Shown here in pieces: positions 14,438 to 20,659 of a DNA stretch of 20,659 bases (positions within the stretch are counted from its first letter, which is position 1; the number at the start of each line of letters is the position of its first letter). Origin of the DNA: Treponema sp. (lineage in GTDB: Bacteria > Spirochaetota > Spirochaetia > Treponematales > Treponemataceae). The translations under genes were made by a program, and so were the position numbers. The stretch lies in the NCBI GenBank assembly GCA_016293005.1, contig JAEDFA010000036.1:1-20659 (forward strand). Reading direction: 5' to 3'. The notes under the pieces are model-generated. The model was not told where the DNA came from and searched no databases. It saw nothing but the letters and a program-made list of their open reading frames with translations.

Positions 14438-15219
14438 TGGATATAGCAACAATAATCGGTTTAATTGGTGGAGCTGCGCTTATTGTAATGTCAGTTTTGA
14501 CTTCCGGCGGTACTTTGGCAGGAATTATCGATATTCCGTCTGTTTTTATGACAATCGGTGGTTCGTATATGGCGATTTTTATTACGGCGCCGATTTCAAA
14601 GGCTGTAGGAATTTTTAAAATCATGGGAAAAGCATTTAAAATTCCTGACTTCGGAGAAAAAAATCTTGTTACAAAATTGATGGATTTGTCAAATAAAGCA
14701 CGCCGTGAAGGAATTCTTGCGCTTGAAGATGGCCTTGATGATCTTGAAGATCCTTTTATGAGAAGCGGGCTTCGTCTTGTTGTAGATGGAACGGACGGAA
14801 ATGTAATCCGCAGCATTATGGAAAACGAAATGAATCAGTGTGAAGGCCGTCACCTTGACTGGGTTAATATCATAAATCAGTGGGCAGGTTTTGCGCCAGG
14901 TTTCGGTATGATGGGTACGGTTTTAGGACTTATCGGTATGTTGAACAATCTTGAAGATAAATCTTCGCTCGGTCCTAATATGGCCGTTGCTCTTATTACG
15001 ACTTTGTACGGTTCTATGATGGCAAACTGGCTTATTACCCCAATGGGACAAAAACTTCTTGCCCAGAACAACAACGAAATGCGCACAAAGGAAATGATTA
15101 TCGAAGGAGTCCTTTCAATTCAGAGTGGTGAAAATCCAAGAATTATGGGTTCAAAACTTCTTACATACCTTGATCCTGTTACAAGAAAAGCTGTTGAAGC
15201 TGATGTATTAAAAGACTGA
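14437..15219 (+). CDS. motA: Flagellar stator protein MotA
   Basis: Membrane subunit of the stator, which with MotB conducts ions and turns the rotor. Four hydrophobic segments are visible: about 5-22, 30-52, 150-170 and 182-204. The cytoplasmic loop between the second and third carries Arg90 and Glu97 in RREGILALE, corresponding to the charged residues that push against FliG. Conserved prolines occur at 154 (in FAPGFGMMGTVLGLIGML) and 202 (in WLITPMGQKL). Length 260 fits the shorter, Bacillus/PomA-like class. ATG 14437 overlaps the flbD stop by one base and has AGAGG about 8 bases upstream. motB follows after 15 bases. The assignment is secure. Confidence 0.97.
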   Translation: MDIATIIGLIGGAALIVMSVLTSGGTLAGIIDIPSVFMTIGGSYMAIFITAPISKAVGIFKIMGKAFKIPDFGEKNLVTKLMDLSNKARREGILALEDGLDDLEDPFMRSGLRLVVDGTDGNVIRSIMENEMNQCEGRHLDWVNIINQWAGFAPGFGMMGTVLGLIGMLNNLEDKSSLGPNMAVALITTLYGSMMANWLITPMGQKLLAQNNNEMRTKEMIIEGVLSIQSGENPRIMGSKLLTYLDPVTRKAVEADVLKD

Positions 15220-15234
15220 TTTTTGGAGTTTTAA

Positions 15235-15957
15235 ATGGGAAAGAAAAAAGAGCCTGAAAAACCGTCAACAGCATGGCAGGGAACTTACGGCGACATGATT
15301 ACATTGATGCTTTGTTTCTTTGTAATGCTTTACAATCCGTCTGAAATTGATCCTACGCAGCTTGCAACAATTACACAGTCTTTGCAGATGAATGAGTCTG
15401 AATCTCCTACAGGGGGAATGTCGCTTTCTTCAGGAAGGTTAAGTGATTTAGGAAACATGATAAATTCTCTTCCAAGTATGGAAAAGGGCAAGTCTTTAGG
15501 TCTTGCAAAGAAAAAAGCTGTAAGTTTGTTTGCCCCAGAGATAAAATCAAGCAGGATTACGGTTACAAGCGATGAACGCGGACTTGTAATTTCTCTTGCA
15601 AGCGATAATTTTTTTGATGAAGACAGCGCAGATTTAAATATCGATGAAACTCGGGAAACTTTACTTAAACTTTCAGAATTCTTTAATTCAAAAGAATTAA
15701 ATGGCCGAAGATATAGAATAGAAGGTCATACAGACAGTACTCCTGTAAAAAATTCAAAATTTGAAAGTAACTGGGAACTTTCAAGTGCGCGTGCAATGAA
15801 CGTTCTTCATTATCTTTCAGGTCTTGGCGTAGATGAAAAAAACTTTTCAGTTGCAGGCTATGCAGATACGCGGGCTTTGTATAAAGGCGATACACCTGAA
15901 GCAAAAGCGTATAACAGGCGTGTTGATATAATTATCCTTGATGAAGGGCATTTTTAA
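15235..15957 (+). CDS. motB: Flagellar stator protein MotB
   Basis: Stator subunit that carries the ion-binding site and anchors to peptidoglycan. A short cytoplasmic tail precedes one membrane helix (about 16-34), with the essential aspartate at Asp20 in TYGDMITLMLCFFVML. A periplasmic linker follows and then an OmpA-like domain (about 108-236) with the peptidoglycan-binding motif EGHTDSTPV and NRRVDIIIL near the end. The helix sequence with LMLCFFVML resembles PomB of sodium-driven motors more than E. coli MotB, which hints at, but does not prove, sodium coupling. Length is 240 residues. Shine-Dalgarno GGAG lies 7 bases before ATG. The end of the gene holds an apparent promoter for fliL. 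Confidence 0.96.
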   Translation: MGKKKEPEKPSTAWQGTYGDMITLMLCFFVMLYNPSEIDPTQLATITQSLQMNESESPTGGMSLSSGRLSDLGNMINSLPSMEKGKSLGLAKKKAVSLFAPEIKSSRITVTSDERGLVISLASDNFFDEDSADLNIDETRETLLKLSEFFNSKELNGRRYRIEGHTDSTPVKNSKFESNWELSSARAMNVLHYLSGLGVDEKNFSVAGYADTRALYKGDTPEAKAYNRRVDIIILDEGHF

Positions 15958-15966
15958 TGTTATAAT
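15938..15966 (+). promoter_or_regulatory. Internal extended -10 promoter at the end of motB, for fliL onward
   Basis: TTGATG (15938-15943) lies 17 bases before a perfect TATAAT (15961-15966), which is preceded by TG at 15958-15959, giving an extended -10 (TGnTATAAT). It overlaps the motB stop codon. RNA would start near 15973, leaving a leader of about 118 bases before fliL. Confidence 0.6.
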
Positions 15967-16063
15967 GTATAGAACTTTCTTAAAACTGTTTGATTTAAGA
16001 GTTTTCTTTTACACTTTGAAAACGCTGTTTAATATATTTCAGGGACTTTTCCATGAGCCCTAA
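15965..16063 (+). CDS. Possible 32-residue hydrophobic peptide between motB and fliL
   Basis: An open frame of 32 codons starts at ATG 15965 and ends at 16063. The peptide is Phe/Leu-rich with scattered Arg/Lys (starts MYRTFLKLFDLR), compatible with an amphipathic or membrane-associated helix. There is no Shine-Dalgarno, and the ATG overlaps the TATAAT of the internal promoter, so only read-through RNA from motB could carry it. I recall a small hypothetical gene at this place in T. pallidum, which is the only reason to list it. It may well be chance. Confidence 0.2.
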   Translation: MYRTFLKLFDLRVFFYTLKTLFNIFQGLFHEP

Positions 16064-16071
16064 ATTTTTTT
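16041..16071 (+). terminator. Weak terminator-like or attenuator hairpin before fliL
   Basis: AGGG-CT (16041-16047, one bulged A) can pair with AGCCCT (16056-16061) over an 8-base loop, followed shortly by seven T (16065-16071). It lies downstream of the internal promoter and 20 bases before the fliL ATG. It could reduce read-through from motB or tune the fliL leader. Confidence 0.35.
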
Positions 16072-16090
16072 AAGATTCCGGGAGGGGAAT

Positions 16091-16642
16091 ATGGCAGATG
16101 ATTCATTAGACGGTTTAGAAGACGCAAATGCTGGTGTCGGAACTATCTCAAAAAAAGGAAAAGCCGGCGGTTTTTTCTCTAAAATATTAAAATGGGTTTT
16201 AATCGGAATTGCTGTTATTGTTTTAGTCGTAACTGTTGTTTTAATTACAATGAAAGTTGTTCTTAAAAATCAGACCGGTACTCAGGCTGAAACAACTATT
16301 TCTGATAATTATCTTCAAAAAAGAGATATTCTTGACTGGTATAAGTCTCTTGGAGCAATAAAAACACGCACAAGCGATGAAGAAGCGGCAAGTGTTGTAA
16401 TTGATATTGCTTTAGGATACAAAAAAGACGACAAAAAATGTTCTGCAGAAATTACACAGCGAACAGTTGAATTAAAAGATTTTTTACGAAATTATTTTGC
16501 GCAAAAATCAAAGACTCAGCTCCGGCCGCAAGATGAAAATAAACTTAAAATTGAAATACGAAATGCTATAAACGATAACATTCTGAGTGATTCAAAAATA
16601 AAAGATGTTTCATTTCAGCAGTTTGATGTGATTAGTCAGTAA
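16091..16642 (+). CDS. fliL: Flagellar basal body-associated protein FliL
   Basis: Single-pass inner-membrane protein that surrounds the stator and supports torque or stator retention. There is a cytoplasmic tail of about 33 residues, Gly/Lys-rich, then a membrane helix at about 35-57 (WVLIGIAVIVLVVTVVLI), then a periplasmic domain ending with a helix and short strand, as in the FliL family. Asp/Lys-rich segments such as YKKDDKKCSAEITQRTVELKDFL match the family pattern of RDxLI-type helix followed by KLRxEIRNAINDNIL. Length is 183 residues. It has an unusually strong Shine-Dalgarno, GGGAGGGG, 5-6 bases before the ATG. Its own promoter appears to lie at the end of motB. Confidence 0.92.
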   Translation: MADDSLDGLEDANAGVGTISKKGKAGGFFSKILKWVLIGIAVIVLVVTVVLITMKVVLKNQTGTQAETTISDNYLQKRDILDWYKSLGAIKTRTSDEEAASVVIDIALGYKKDDKKCSAEITQRTVELKDFLRNYFAQKSKTQLRPQDENKLKIEIRNAINDNILSDSKIKDVSFQQFDVISQ

Positions 16643-16658
16643 ATTAAGGTGGAGATGA

Positions 16659-17699
16659 ATGACCGAGGTTCTGTCACAGGAGGATATTGAACAGCTTCTC
16701 ACAGCCATAAATTCTGGCAGCGATGGAGAAATTGAAGATTTTTCAAATCCTGTAAATGATAATCGTAAAATTAAAATTTATGATTTTAAGCGTCCTGATA
16801 AATTCTCAAAAGAACAGCTTCGTACTGTTTCAAATATGCACGAAACTTTTGCTCGTTTAACAACGACTTCTTTATCAGCGCAGCTTCGGGCATTTGTTCA
16901 GGTTCATGTTACATCTGTAGATCAGCTTACTTATGAAGAATTTATTCGTTCAATTCCGTCTCCAACAACTCTCGCAGTTGTAAATATGGATCCTTTAAAA
17001 GGAAATGCAGTTCTTGAAATCGACCCGGCAATTACATTCTGTATGATTGACAGGCTTTTTGGCGGACGAGGAAATACTGTTACAAATAAAAACCGTGATT
17101 TGACAGATATCGAACAGTCTGTAATGGAAGGAATAATAGTTCGTATTCTTGCAAATATGAGGGAAGCCTGGACTCAGGTTATAGATTTGCGTCCTCGTCT
17201 TGGTCAAATAGAAACAAATCCTCAGTTTGCACAGATTGTTCCTCCTTCAGAAATGGTCGTTCTTATAACTCTTGAGACAAAAGTCGGTGAAGAAGAAGGT
17301 ATGATGAACTTCTGTATTCCATATCTTACTATAGAACCAATTGTTTCAAAACTTTCTTCTCAGTTCTGGTTCAGTTCTGTAAGAAGAAGTACAACCACTC
17401 AGTATCTTGCAACTCTTCGTGAAAAACTTGCAACTGTAGATATGGAAGTCGTTGCAGAAGTTGGTTCAATAAATCTTTCAATAAAAGATGTGCTTTCGCT
17501 TCAGGTTGGAGATGTCGTGCGTCTTTCAAATACAAAAGTCGGAGACCCTTTAACCCTGTGCGTTGGTAATAGAAAAAAATTTTATTGTCAGCCTGGAGTT
17601 GTTGGCAAAAAAATGGCAGTTCAGGTTACAGGAAAAATAGAAGATGTTACTGCGGATGATTTTGAAGAACTTACCGTAGAAGGAGATGATTCATTATGA
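16659..17699 (+). CDS. fliM: Flagellar motor switch protein FliM
   Basis: Middle part of the C-ring; binds phospho-CheY at its N-terminus, FliG through its central domain and FliN/FliY through its C-terminus. Seen: the N-terminal CheY-binding stretch LSQEDIEQLLTAI (5-17), the linker and start of the central domain DFKRPDKFSKEQLRT, the CheC-like middle domain including DRLFGGRGN, and the C-terminal SpoA domain (about 255-335, from LGSINLSIKD-like sequence onward). Length 346 is typical. The ATG at 16659 has AAGGTGGAG upstream. A second ATG at 16655 is out of frame and gives no FliM-like protein. The stop overlaps the fliY start in an ATGA, so translation is coupled. Confidence 0.97.
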   Translation: MTEVLSQEDIEQLLTAINSGSDGEIEDFSNPVNDNRKIKIYDFKRPDKFSKEQLRTVSNMHETFARLTTTSLSAQLRAFVQVHVTSVDQLTYEEFIRSIPSPTTLAVVNMDPLKGNAVLEIDPAITFCMIDRLFGGRGNTVTNKNRDLTDIEQSVMEGIIVRILANMREAWTQVIDLRPRLGQIETNPQFAQIVPPSEMVVLITLETKVGEEEGMMNFCIPYLTIEPIVSKLSSQFWFSSVRRSTTTQYLATLREKLATVDMEVVAEVGSINLSIKDVLSLQVGDVVRLSNTKVGDPLTLCVGNRKKFYCQPGVVGKKMAVQVTGKIEDVTADDFEELTVEGDDSL

Positions 17700-18925
17700 G
17701 TGATGGTGCTATTTCTCAGGACGAAATCGAAGCGTTGCTTGCAGGTGTTCCAGTTGATGGTCTTGATAATTCAGGACATGTCAGCGGTCCTTCTGCGATT
17801 AATATTGATACATTGACATTAAATACATTTGCAGAAAATTTAAAACAGCCGCTTTTGGATAAGGTAAACAGTGCAACGGGTGCTAATTTTACGCTTACAA
17901 ATGTCAGCGTAACCTCTTCTGAGCGCGACAAACTTCTTGCAGTTTTACCTGAAGTGGTTATTGCCGTTTATGCAGATTTTTCTTCGCCAGTAAAAGGTGA
18001 TCATCTTTATCTTCTTTCAACAGAATTTGCTCAAAAAATCGTAAATTTGATTACAAAAGAAGAAAATGCAGACCTTGATGCAATGGCATTAAACTGTATT
18101 TCAGAATTCGTCACAAATCAGACAGATAATGAAATTCAGGAATTAGGTAATACAGGAAAATTTGCTGATATCGCCTGCAATTCTCCAGAATGCGTTAATA
18201 ATCCTAAGGCAATGATTCGAATGCCTCAGGGAAATTTTGCGCTTTTTACATATACATTTAATCTTGACGGCAAGGATTACACTTTTTGGGAAGCTGTGGG
18301 TGGTGAAGTTTCTGTAAAAATTTCTGAAGCACTCGGTGGTGGCAATAAAGCAGATTTACTTGAAGTTCAAAACGATTCTTCTTTCGGTATGAACCAGATG
18401 AATCAAATGCCTAATTCCCAGATGCAAAATCCACAGATGCAGAATCCGCAAATGAATATGCAGCCTCAAATGCAGATGGGCATGAATCAAATGCAGCCTC
18501 AAATGATGAATATGGGAATGCAGATGCCGCAAATGAATATGCAGCCTCAGATGATGAATATGGGAATGCAGATGCAGATGCCTCAGGGAAACGGAGTGTT
18601 TGCAGTTCCTAATGTGCAGACTTTGCAGTATCCGAACCTTCAAAATTCTAATATTCTCGGCGAACAGGGAAATATCGGTCTCATCATGGATGTAAAAATG
18701 GAGATGACTGTAGAACTTGGTCGCACTGAAAAACAGGTTAAAGATATTCTTGCAATGGGTGAAGGAACTATTTTGGAACTTGACAAACTTGCAGGTGAAG
18801 CTGTTGATATTCTTGTAAATCATAAATTAATTGCCAAAGGTGAGGTCGTAGTTATCGATGAAAACTTTGGTGTGCGCGTAACAGAAATTCTTTCTCCGCT
18901 AGAGAGGGTTTCTGACTTGCGTTAA
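17696..18925 (+). CDS. fliY: Flagellar motor switch protein FliY (FliN family) with Met/Gln-rich linker
   Basis: C-ring switch protein. The N-terminus, ISQDEIEALLAG (6-17), resembles the CheY-binding end of FliM, followed by a CheC-like domain (about 35-220) that in FliY homologues may dephosphorylate CheY-P. A C-terminal SpoA/FliN domain (about 325-405; GNIGLIMDVKMEMTVELGRTEKQVKDIL) assembles the ring. Between them, residues 232-300 form a low-complexity linker with 24 Met and 20 Gln in 69 positions, built partly from a 16-residue repeat. Length (409) is greater than that of FliY proteins without such a linker. Start ATG 17696 overlaps the fliM stop by four bases, with GGAG upstream. A terminator-like hairpin begins 9 bases after its stop. 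Confidence 0.95.
   Translation: MSDGAISQDEIEALLAGVPVDGLDNSGHVSGPSAINIDTLTLNTFAENLKQPLLDKVNSATGANFTLTNVSVTSSERDKLLAVLPEVVIAVYADFSSPVKGDHLYLLSTEFAQKIVNLITKEENADLDAMALNCISEFVTNQTDNEIQELGNTGKFADIACNSPECVNNPKAMIRMPQGNFALFTYTFNLDGKDYTFWEAVGGEVSVKISEALGGGNKADLLEVQNDSSFGMNQMNQMPNSQMQNPQMQNPQMNMQPQMQMGMNQMQPQMMNMGMQMPQMNMQPQMMNMGMQMQMPQGNGVFAVPNVQTLQYPNLQNSNILGEQGNIGLIMDVKMEMTVELGRTEKQVKDILAMGEGTILELDKLAGEAVDILVNHKLIAKGEVVVIDENFGVRVTEILSPLERVSDLR
18389..18595 (+). repeat. Met/Gln-rich low-complexity repeat inside fliY
   Basis: The DNA is composed of ATG-, CAG/CAA- and AAT-rich codons. Two 36-base copies (18491-18526 and 18539-18574) differ at one base and are spaced by 48 bases, giving a 16-residue period containing MQPQMMNMGMQM. 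Shorter CAGATGCAAAATCC-type units occur at 18419-18450. Such tracts can change length by slippage or unequal recombination. Confidence 0.85.
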
Positions 18926-18934
18926 AAATAAAAA

Positions 18935-18975
18935 GGCATCTGCAAAAAAGGGGAATTTTTCAGATGCTTTATTTT
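18935..18975 (+). terminator. Terminator-like hairpin between fliY and fliO
   Basis: GCATCTG (18936-18942) pairs with CAGATGC (18961-18967). Inside, AAAAA pairs with TTTTT around an AGGGGAA loop, with a bulged C, and TTTATTTT follows. It has the shape of an intrinsic terminator and covers an in-frame ATG at 18964. Partial termination inside the operon, or masking of that ATG, is likely. Confidence 0.65.
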
Positions 18976-18990
18976 GGGTGGGTAAAAAAA

Positions 18991-19677
18991 TTGGGGAAAA
19001 TTATAAAAATTTCAGTCTTTCTGATTATTTCTTGTCTTTTAAATTTTAATCTTTTTTCACAGTCAAATACTTCTTCTGGTGTAAATGAAAATTCTGTTTC
19101 ATCAGATGTTTCTGTGGATGGAGAAGAGCGTTTTCAAAGTCTTTTTACCGATAATGAAAATGATGCTGAAAATTCTTCTGATGTAAAATATTCTTCTCCG
19201 TCTGGAATTTGGATTTTTGTCAAAATGATTCTGTTTCTTGCAGTTGTCATTGCTCTTATTTATGCGATGTTATGGTTCTTCAAAAGAAATGCAAAATCTA
19301 AAAATGACGATGATCCTTTTTTGCGTTCAGTTTCTTCAATAAATCTTGCTCCTGGAAAATCAGTTCAGATTGTAACTTTTATGAATAAGGCGTTTATCGT
19401 GGGGGTAAGTGATAATTCTGTCAGTTTAATAAGTGAAATCGACGGAAATGAAAATGAAGCAAATCGTGAAATGATAAATGCAATGAATCTTTATTCGGAT
19501 AAACAGAACAAGGTTAGAAAACCGAGAAGTTTTAATGATATTCTTTCGATTTTTATGCCGAACGGTAAAAAAGATGAACAGGATTTGTTTGAAAATGCAA
19601 GAAAATCTACTGAACAGTTTGTAAACAGACAGCACGAACGCTTTGAAAATCAGAAAAATGATGAAGGCGGAATCTAA
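18991..19677 (+). CDS. fliO: Flagellar export protein FliO (FliZ-like)
   Basis: Small membrane protein that helps assemble the FliP ring of the flagellar export gate. With the TTG start (18991) the protein is 228 residues. It begins with a cleavable-looking signal peptide (MGKIIKISVFLII..., cut near LFS-QS). A periplasmic Ser/Asn/Asp-rich segment, a membrane helix (IFVKMILFLAVVIALIYAML) and a cytoplasmic FliO domain (SSINLAPGKSVQIVTFMNKAFIVGV) follow. ATG 18964 would add nine residues but lies in the right arm of a hairpin and gives a poor signal-peptide start; GGGTGGG at 18976-18982, 8 bases before the TTG, supports the later start. Both starts remain possible. The stop is directly followed by the fliP ATG. 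Family certain from context and domain; start moderately sure. Confidence 0.88.
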   Translation: MGKIIKISVFLIISCLLNFNLFSQSNTSSGVNENSVSSDVSVDGEERFQSLFTDNENDAENSSDVKYSSPSGIWIFVKMILFLAVVIALIYAMLWFFKRNAKSKNDDDPFLRSVSSINLAPGKSVQIVTFMNKAFIVGVSDNSVSLISEIDGNENEANREMINAMNLYSDKQNKVRKPRSFNDILSIFMPNGKKDEQDLFENARKSTEQFVNRQHERFENQKNDEGGI

Positions 19678-20505
19678 ATGATAAAAATTCAAAAGAAAAT
19701 ATTTTCTGTTTTTGTGCTGATTCTTCTTTTTTCTTCGTTATCTGTCTATTCGCAGAATAAATTTCCTGAAGGTTCTGCTCAGGGGCGTACTGAAATGACG
19801 GGAAATGTAAGAATGCCTGATGTTCCGAATGTAAATATTTCAATTACCGAGCCGAAAACTGGAGAAGAAGTCGCTTTTTCTGTAAGGCTTTTGCTTTTGC
19901 TTACGATTTTGTCTCTAGCGCCGAGTATTTTAATTCTTGTAACATGTTTTTTGCGTTTTTCAATCGTACTTGATTTCATAAAGCGTGCACTTTCACTTCA
20001 GCAGGTTCCTCCGACGGCAGTTTTAAACGGAATTGCTTTTTTTATGACTCTTTTTGTAATGTGGCCTACATTTTCTGCTATTTATGAAAAATCTTTTAAA
20101 CCTATGTCCGAAGGAACTATAACTTTAGAAGAAGCGTACACTCAGGCAGAAGCTCCTTTACGGATTTTTATGTACGAACAGCTTGGAAATGACGGTGGAA
20201 AATACATAAAGAACTTTATGGCGATGGCAAATATGGCTCAGCCTGAAACTCCAAAGGATGTTCCGACATATATTTTAATTCCTTCATATATTCTTCATGA
20301 ACTTACGGTGGCTTTTAAAATCGGAGTAATTTTATATATTCCGTTTATAATAATTGATATGGTTGTTGCAAGTATTTTGATGAGTATGGGAATGATGATG
20401 CTTCCTCCAGTTCAGATTTCCATGCCGTTTAAATTAATTTTATTTGTGCTTGTCGATGGCTGGGGACTTTTAACGCAGCAGTTATTTGTTTCAGTTTTGC
20501 ATTAG
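19678..20505 (+). CDS. fliP: Flagellar export gate protein FliP
   Basis: Core subunit of the export gate (five FliP with FliQ and FliR) through which flagellar proteins leave the cytoplasm. A signal peptide is visible (1-26, ending SVYSQ), as in many FliP proteins, then a short polar region, and then four hydrophobic segments. The family signatures are clear: LSLQQVPPTAVLNGIAFFMTLFVMWP after the first membrane segment, IPSYILHELTVAFKIG, and the C-terminal MMMLPPVQISMPFKLILFVLVDGW. Length (275 residues) is normal. Its ATG follows the fliO stop without a gap, with AAGGCGG upstream. The next gene is normally fliQ, but no fliQ start is visible in the 154 bases that remain. Confidence 0.97.
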   Translation: MIKIQKKIFSVFVLILLFSSLSVYSQNKFPEGSAQGRTEMTGNVRMPDVPNVNISITEPKTGEEVAFSVRLLLLLTILSLAPSILILVTCFLRFSIVLDFIKRALSLQQVPPTAVLNGIAFFMTLFVMWPTFSAIYEKSFKPMSEGTITLEEAYTQAEAPLRIFMYEQLGNDGGKYIKNFMAMANMAQPETPKDVPTYILIPSYILHELTVAFKIGVILYIPFIIIDMVVASILMSMGMMMLPPVQISMPFKLILFVLVDGWGLLTQQLFVSVLH

Positions 20506-20531
20506 AAAAATTTTTTATTGATTAATTTTAT

Positions 20532-20540
20532 GGAGGTGGG
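20532..20540 (+). promoter_or_regulatory. Orphan Shine-Dalgarno-like sequence after fliP
   Basis: GGAGGTGGG (20532-20540) is a near-perfect ribosome-binding sequence 26 bases after the fliP stop, where the fliQ ribosome-binding site would sit. The bases after it form a hairpin instead of a start codon followed by FliQ-like sequence. Reading frames from ATG 20530, TTG 20550 and ATG 20560 end within 4, 19 and 7 codons. Confidence 0.5.
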
Positions 20541-20640
20541 ATAAAAACTTTGCCTGAAGATGGCGTCAAAGTTTTTATCTTGAAGTTTGCGGTGCAAACT
20601 TATTTATAAACTGCACATTCTCATTGCATTGCGAATGTGC
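20541..20640. repeat. Three consecutive perfect hairpins downstream of fliP
   Basis: First: a 12-bp stem, 20541-20552 with 20567-20578, 14-base loop, ending in a T tract, so it may also terminate transcription. Second: AAGTTTGC (20583-20590) with GCAAACTT (20594-20601), 3-base loop. Third: GCACATTC (20613-20620) with GAATGTGC (20633-20640), 12-base loop. The close packing of perfect palindromes, with related AAACTTTG/AAGTTTGC arms, looks like an intergenic palindromic repeat element or compound terminator. The window ends 19 bases later, so its limits are unknown. Confidence 0.6.
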
Positions 20641-20659
20641 GTAAAAAATTAAATCGGAA

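Noticed and set aside
16655..16660. ATG at 16655 close to the fliM Shine-Dalgarno
   Set aside because: It is out of frame; ATG 16659 opens the FliM N-terminal CheY-binding motif.
18356..18823. 155-codon His/Leu-rich frame on the minus strand
   Set aside because: It is the antisense of the Met/Gln-rich fliY repeat (CAT/CTG complements) and has no start context.
19146..19156. ACCGATAA inside fliO, like a sigma-28 -10 box
   Set aside because: The nearest TCAAAGT -35-like sequence is only about 7 bases away, far too close, and the site is within the coding region.
20541..20640. Integron attC or CRISPR-like array after fliP
   Set aside because: No integrase-type core sites, no repeated spacer-repeat units and no cas genes; the palindromes differ from each other in sequence.

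Overview
The window is about 20.7 kb of low-GC bacterial DNA. It almost certainly comes from a spirochaete of the genus Treponema or a close relative. The main evidence is the flagellar gene order flbD-motA-motB-fliL-fliM-fliY-fliO-fliP. An AtoS/AtoC pair close to murG and cvpA, as I remember it from treponemes, agrees. So do the AT-rich codon use and the many hydrophobic signal peptides. I cannot name the species. I recognise every long gene at family level and see no prophage, insertion sequence, CRISPR array, tRNA or rRNA.

Layout: (1) 1-62, an intrinsic terminator for a gene upstream of the window. (2) 149-1564, argH, the last step of arginine synthesis. (3) 1609-3951, a polar amino-acid ABC importer: lipoprotein binding protein, permease and ATPase, with a strong terminator-like hairpin between the first two genes. 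(4) 4100-11647, a run of plus-strand housekeeping and regulatory genes: murG (peptidoglycan), cvpA, a divergent DNA polymerase III delta-prime (holB), a soluble NtrB/AtoS-type kinase with its sigma-54-type response regulator, a type I signal peptidase and hemW. (5) 11692-13820, a minus-strand operon of an OmpR-type regulator and its membrane kinase, convergent with hemW. (6) 13821-14236, a roughly 416-base intergenic region between that operon and the flagellar genes. It holds a candidate sigma-28 promoter and a possible sigma-70 promoter. (7) 14237-20505, the flagellar operon, encoding FlbD, the stator MotA/MotB, FliL, the switch proteins FliM and FliY, and the export-gate proteins FliO and FliP. 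(8) 20506-20659, a Shine-Dalgarno-like sequence followed by three consecutive hairpins where fliQ would be expected.

Nothing here is an obvious new system. The best leads are: a type I signal peptidase whose general-base lysine appears to be arginine; a Met/Gln-rich repeat linker in the FliY switch protein; the hairpin cluster in place of fliQ; a set of genes without a Shine-Dalgarno whose -10 box lies 6-7 bases before the ATG, which predicts leaderless mRNAs; internal promoter and hairpin elements that could split the flagellar operon into separately tuned parts; and a delta-prime subunit with a large insertion. Promoter, terminator and start-site calls come from reading the sequence by eye and are less certain than the gene calls.
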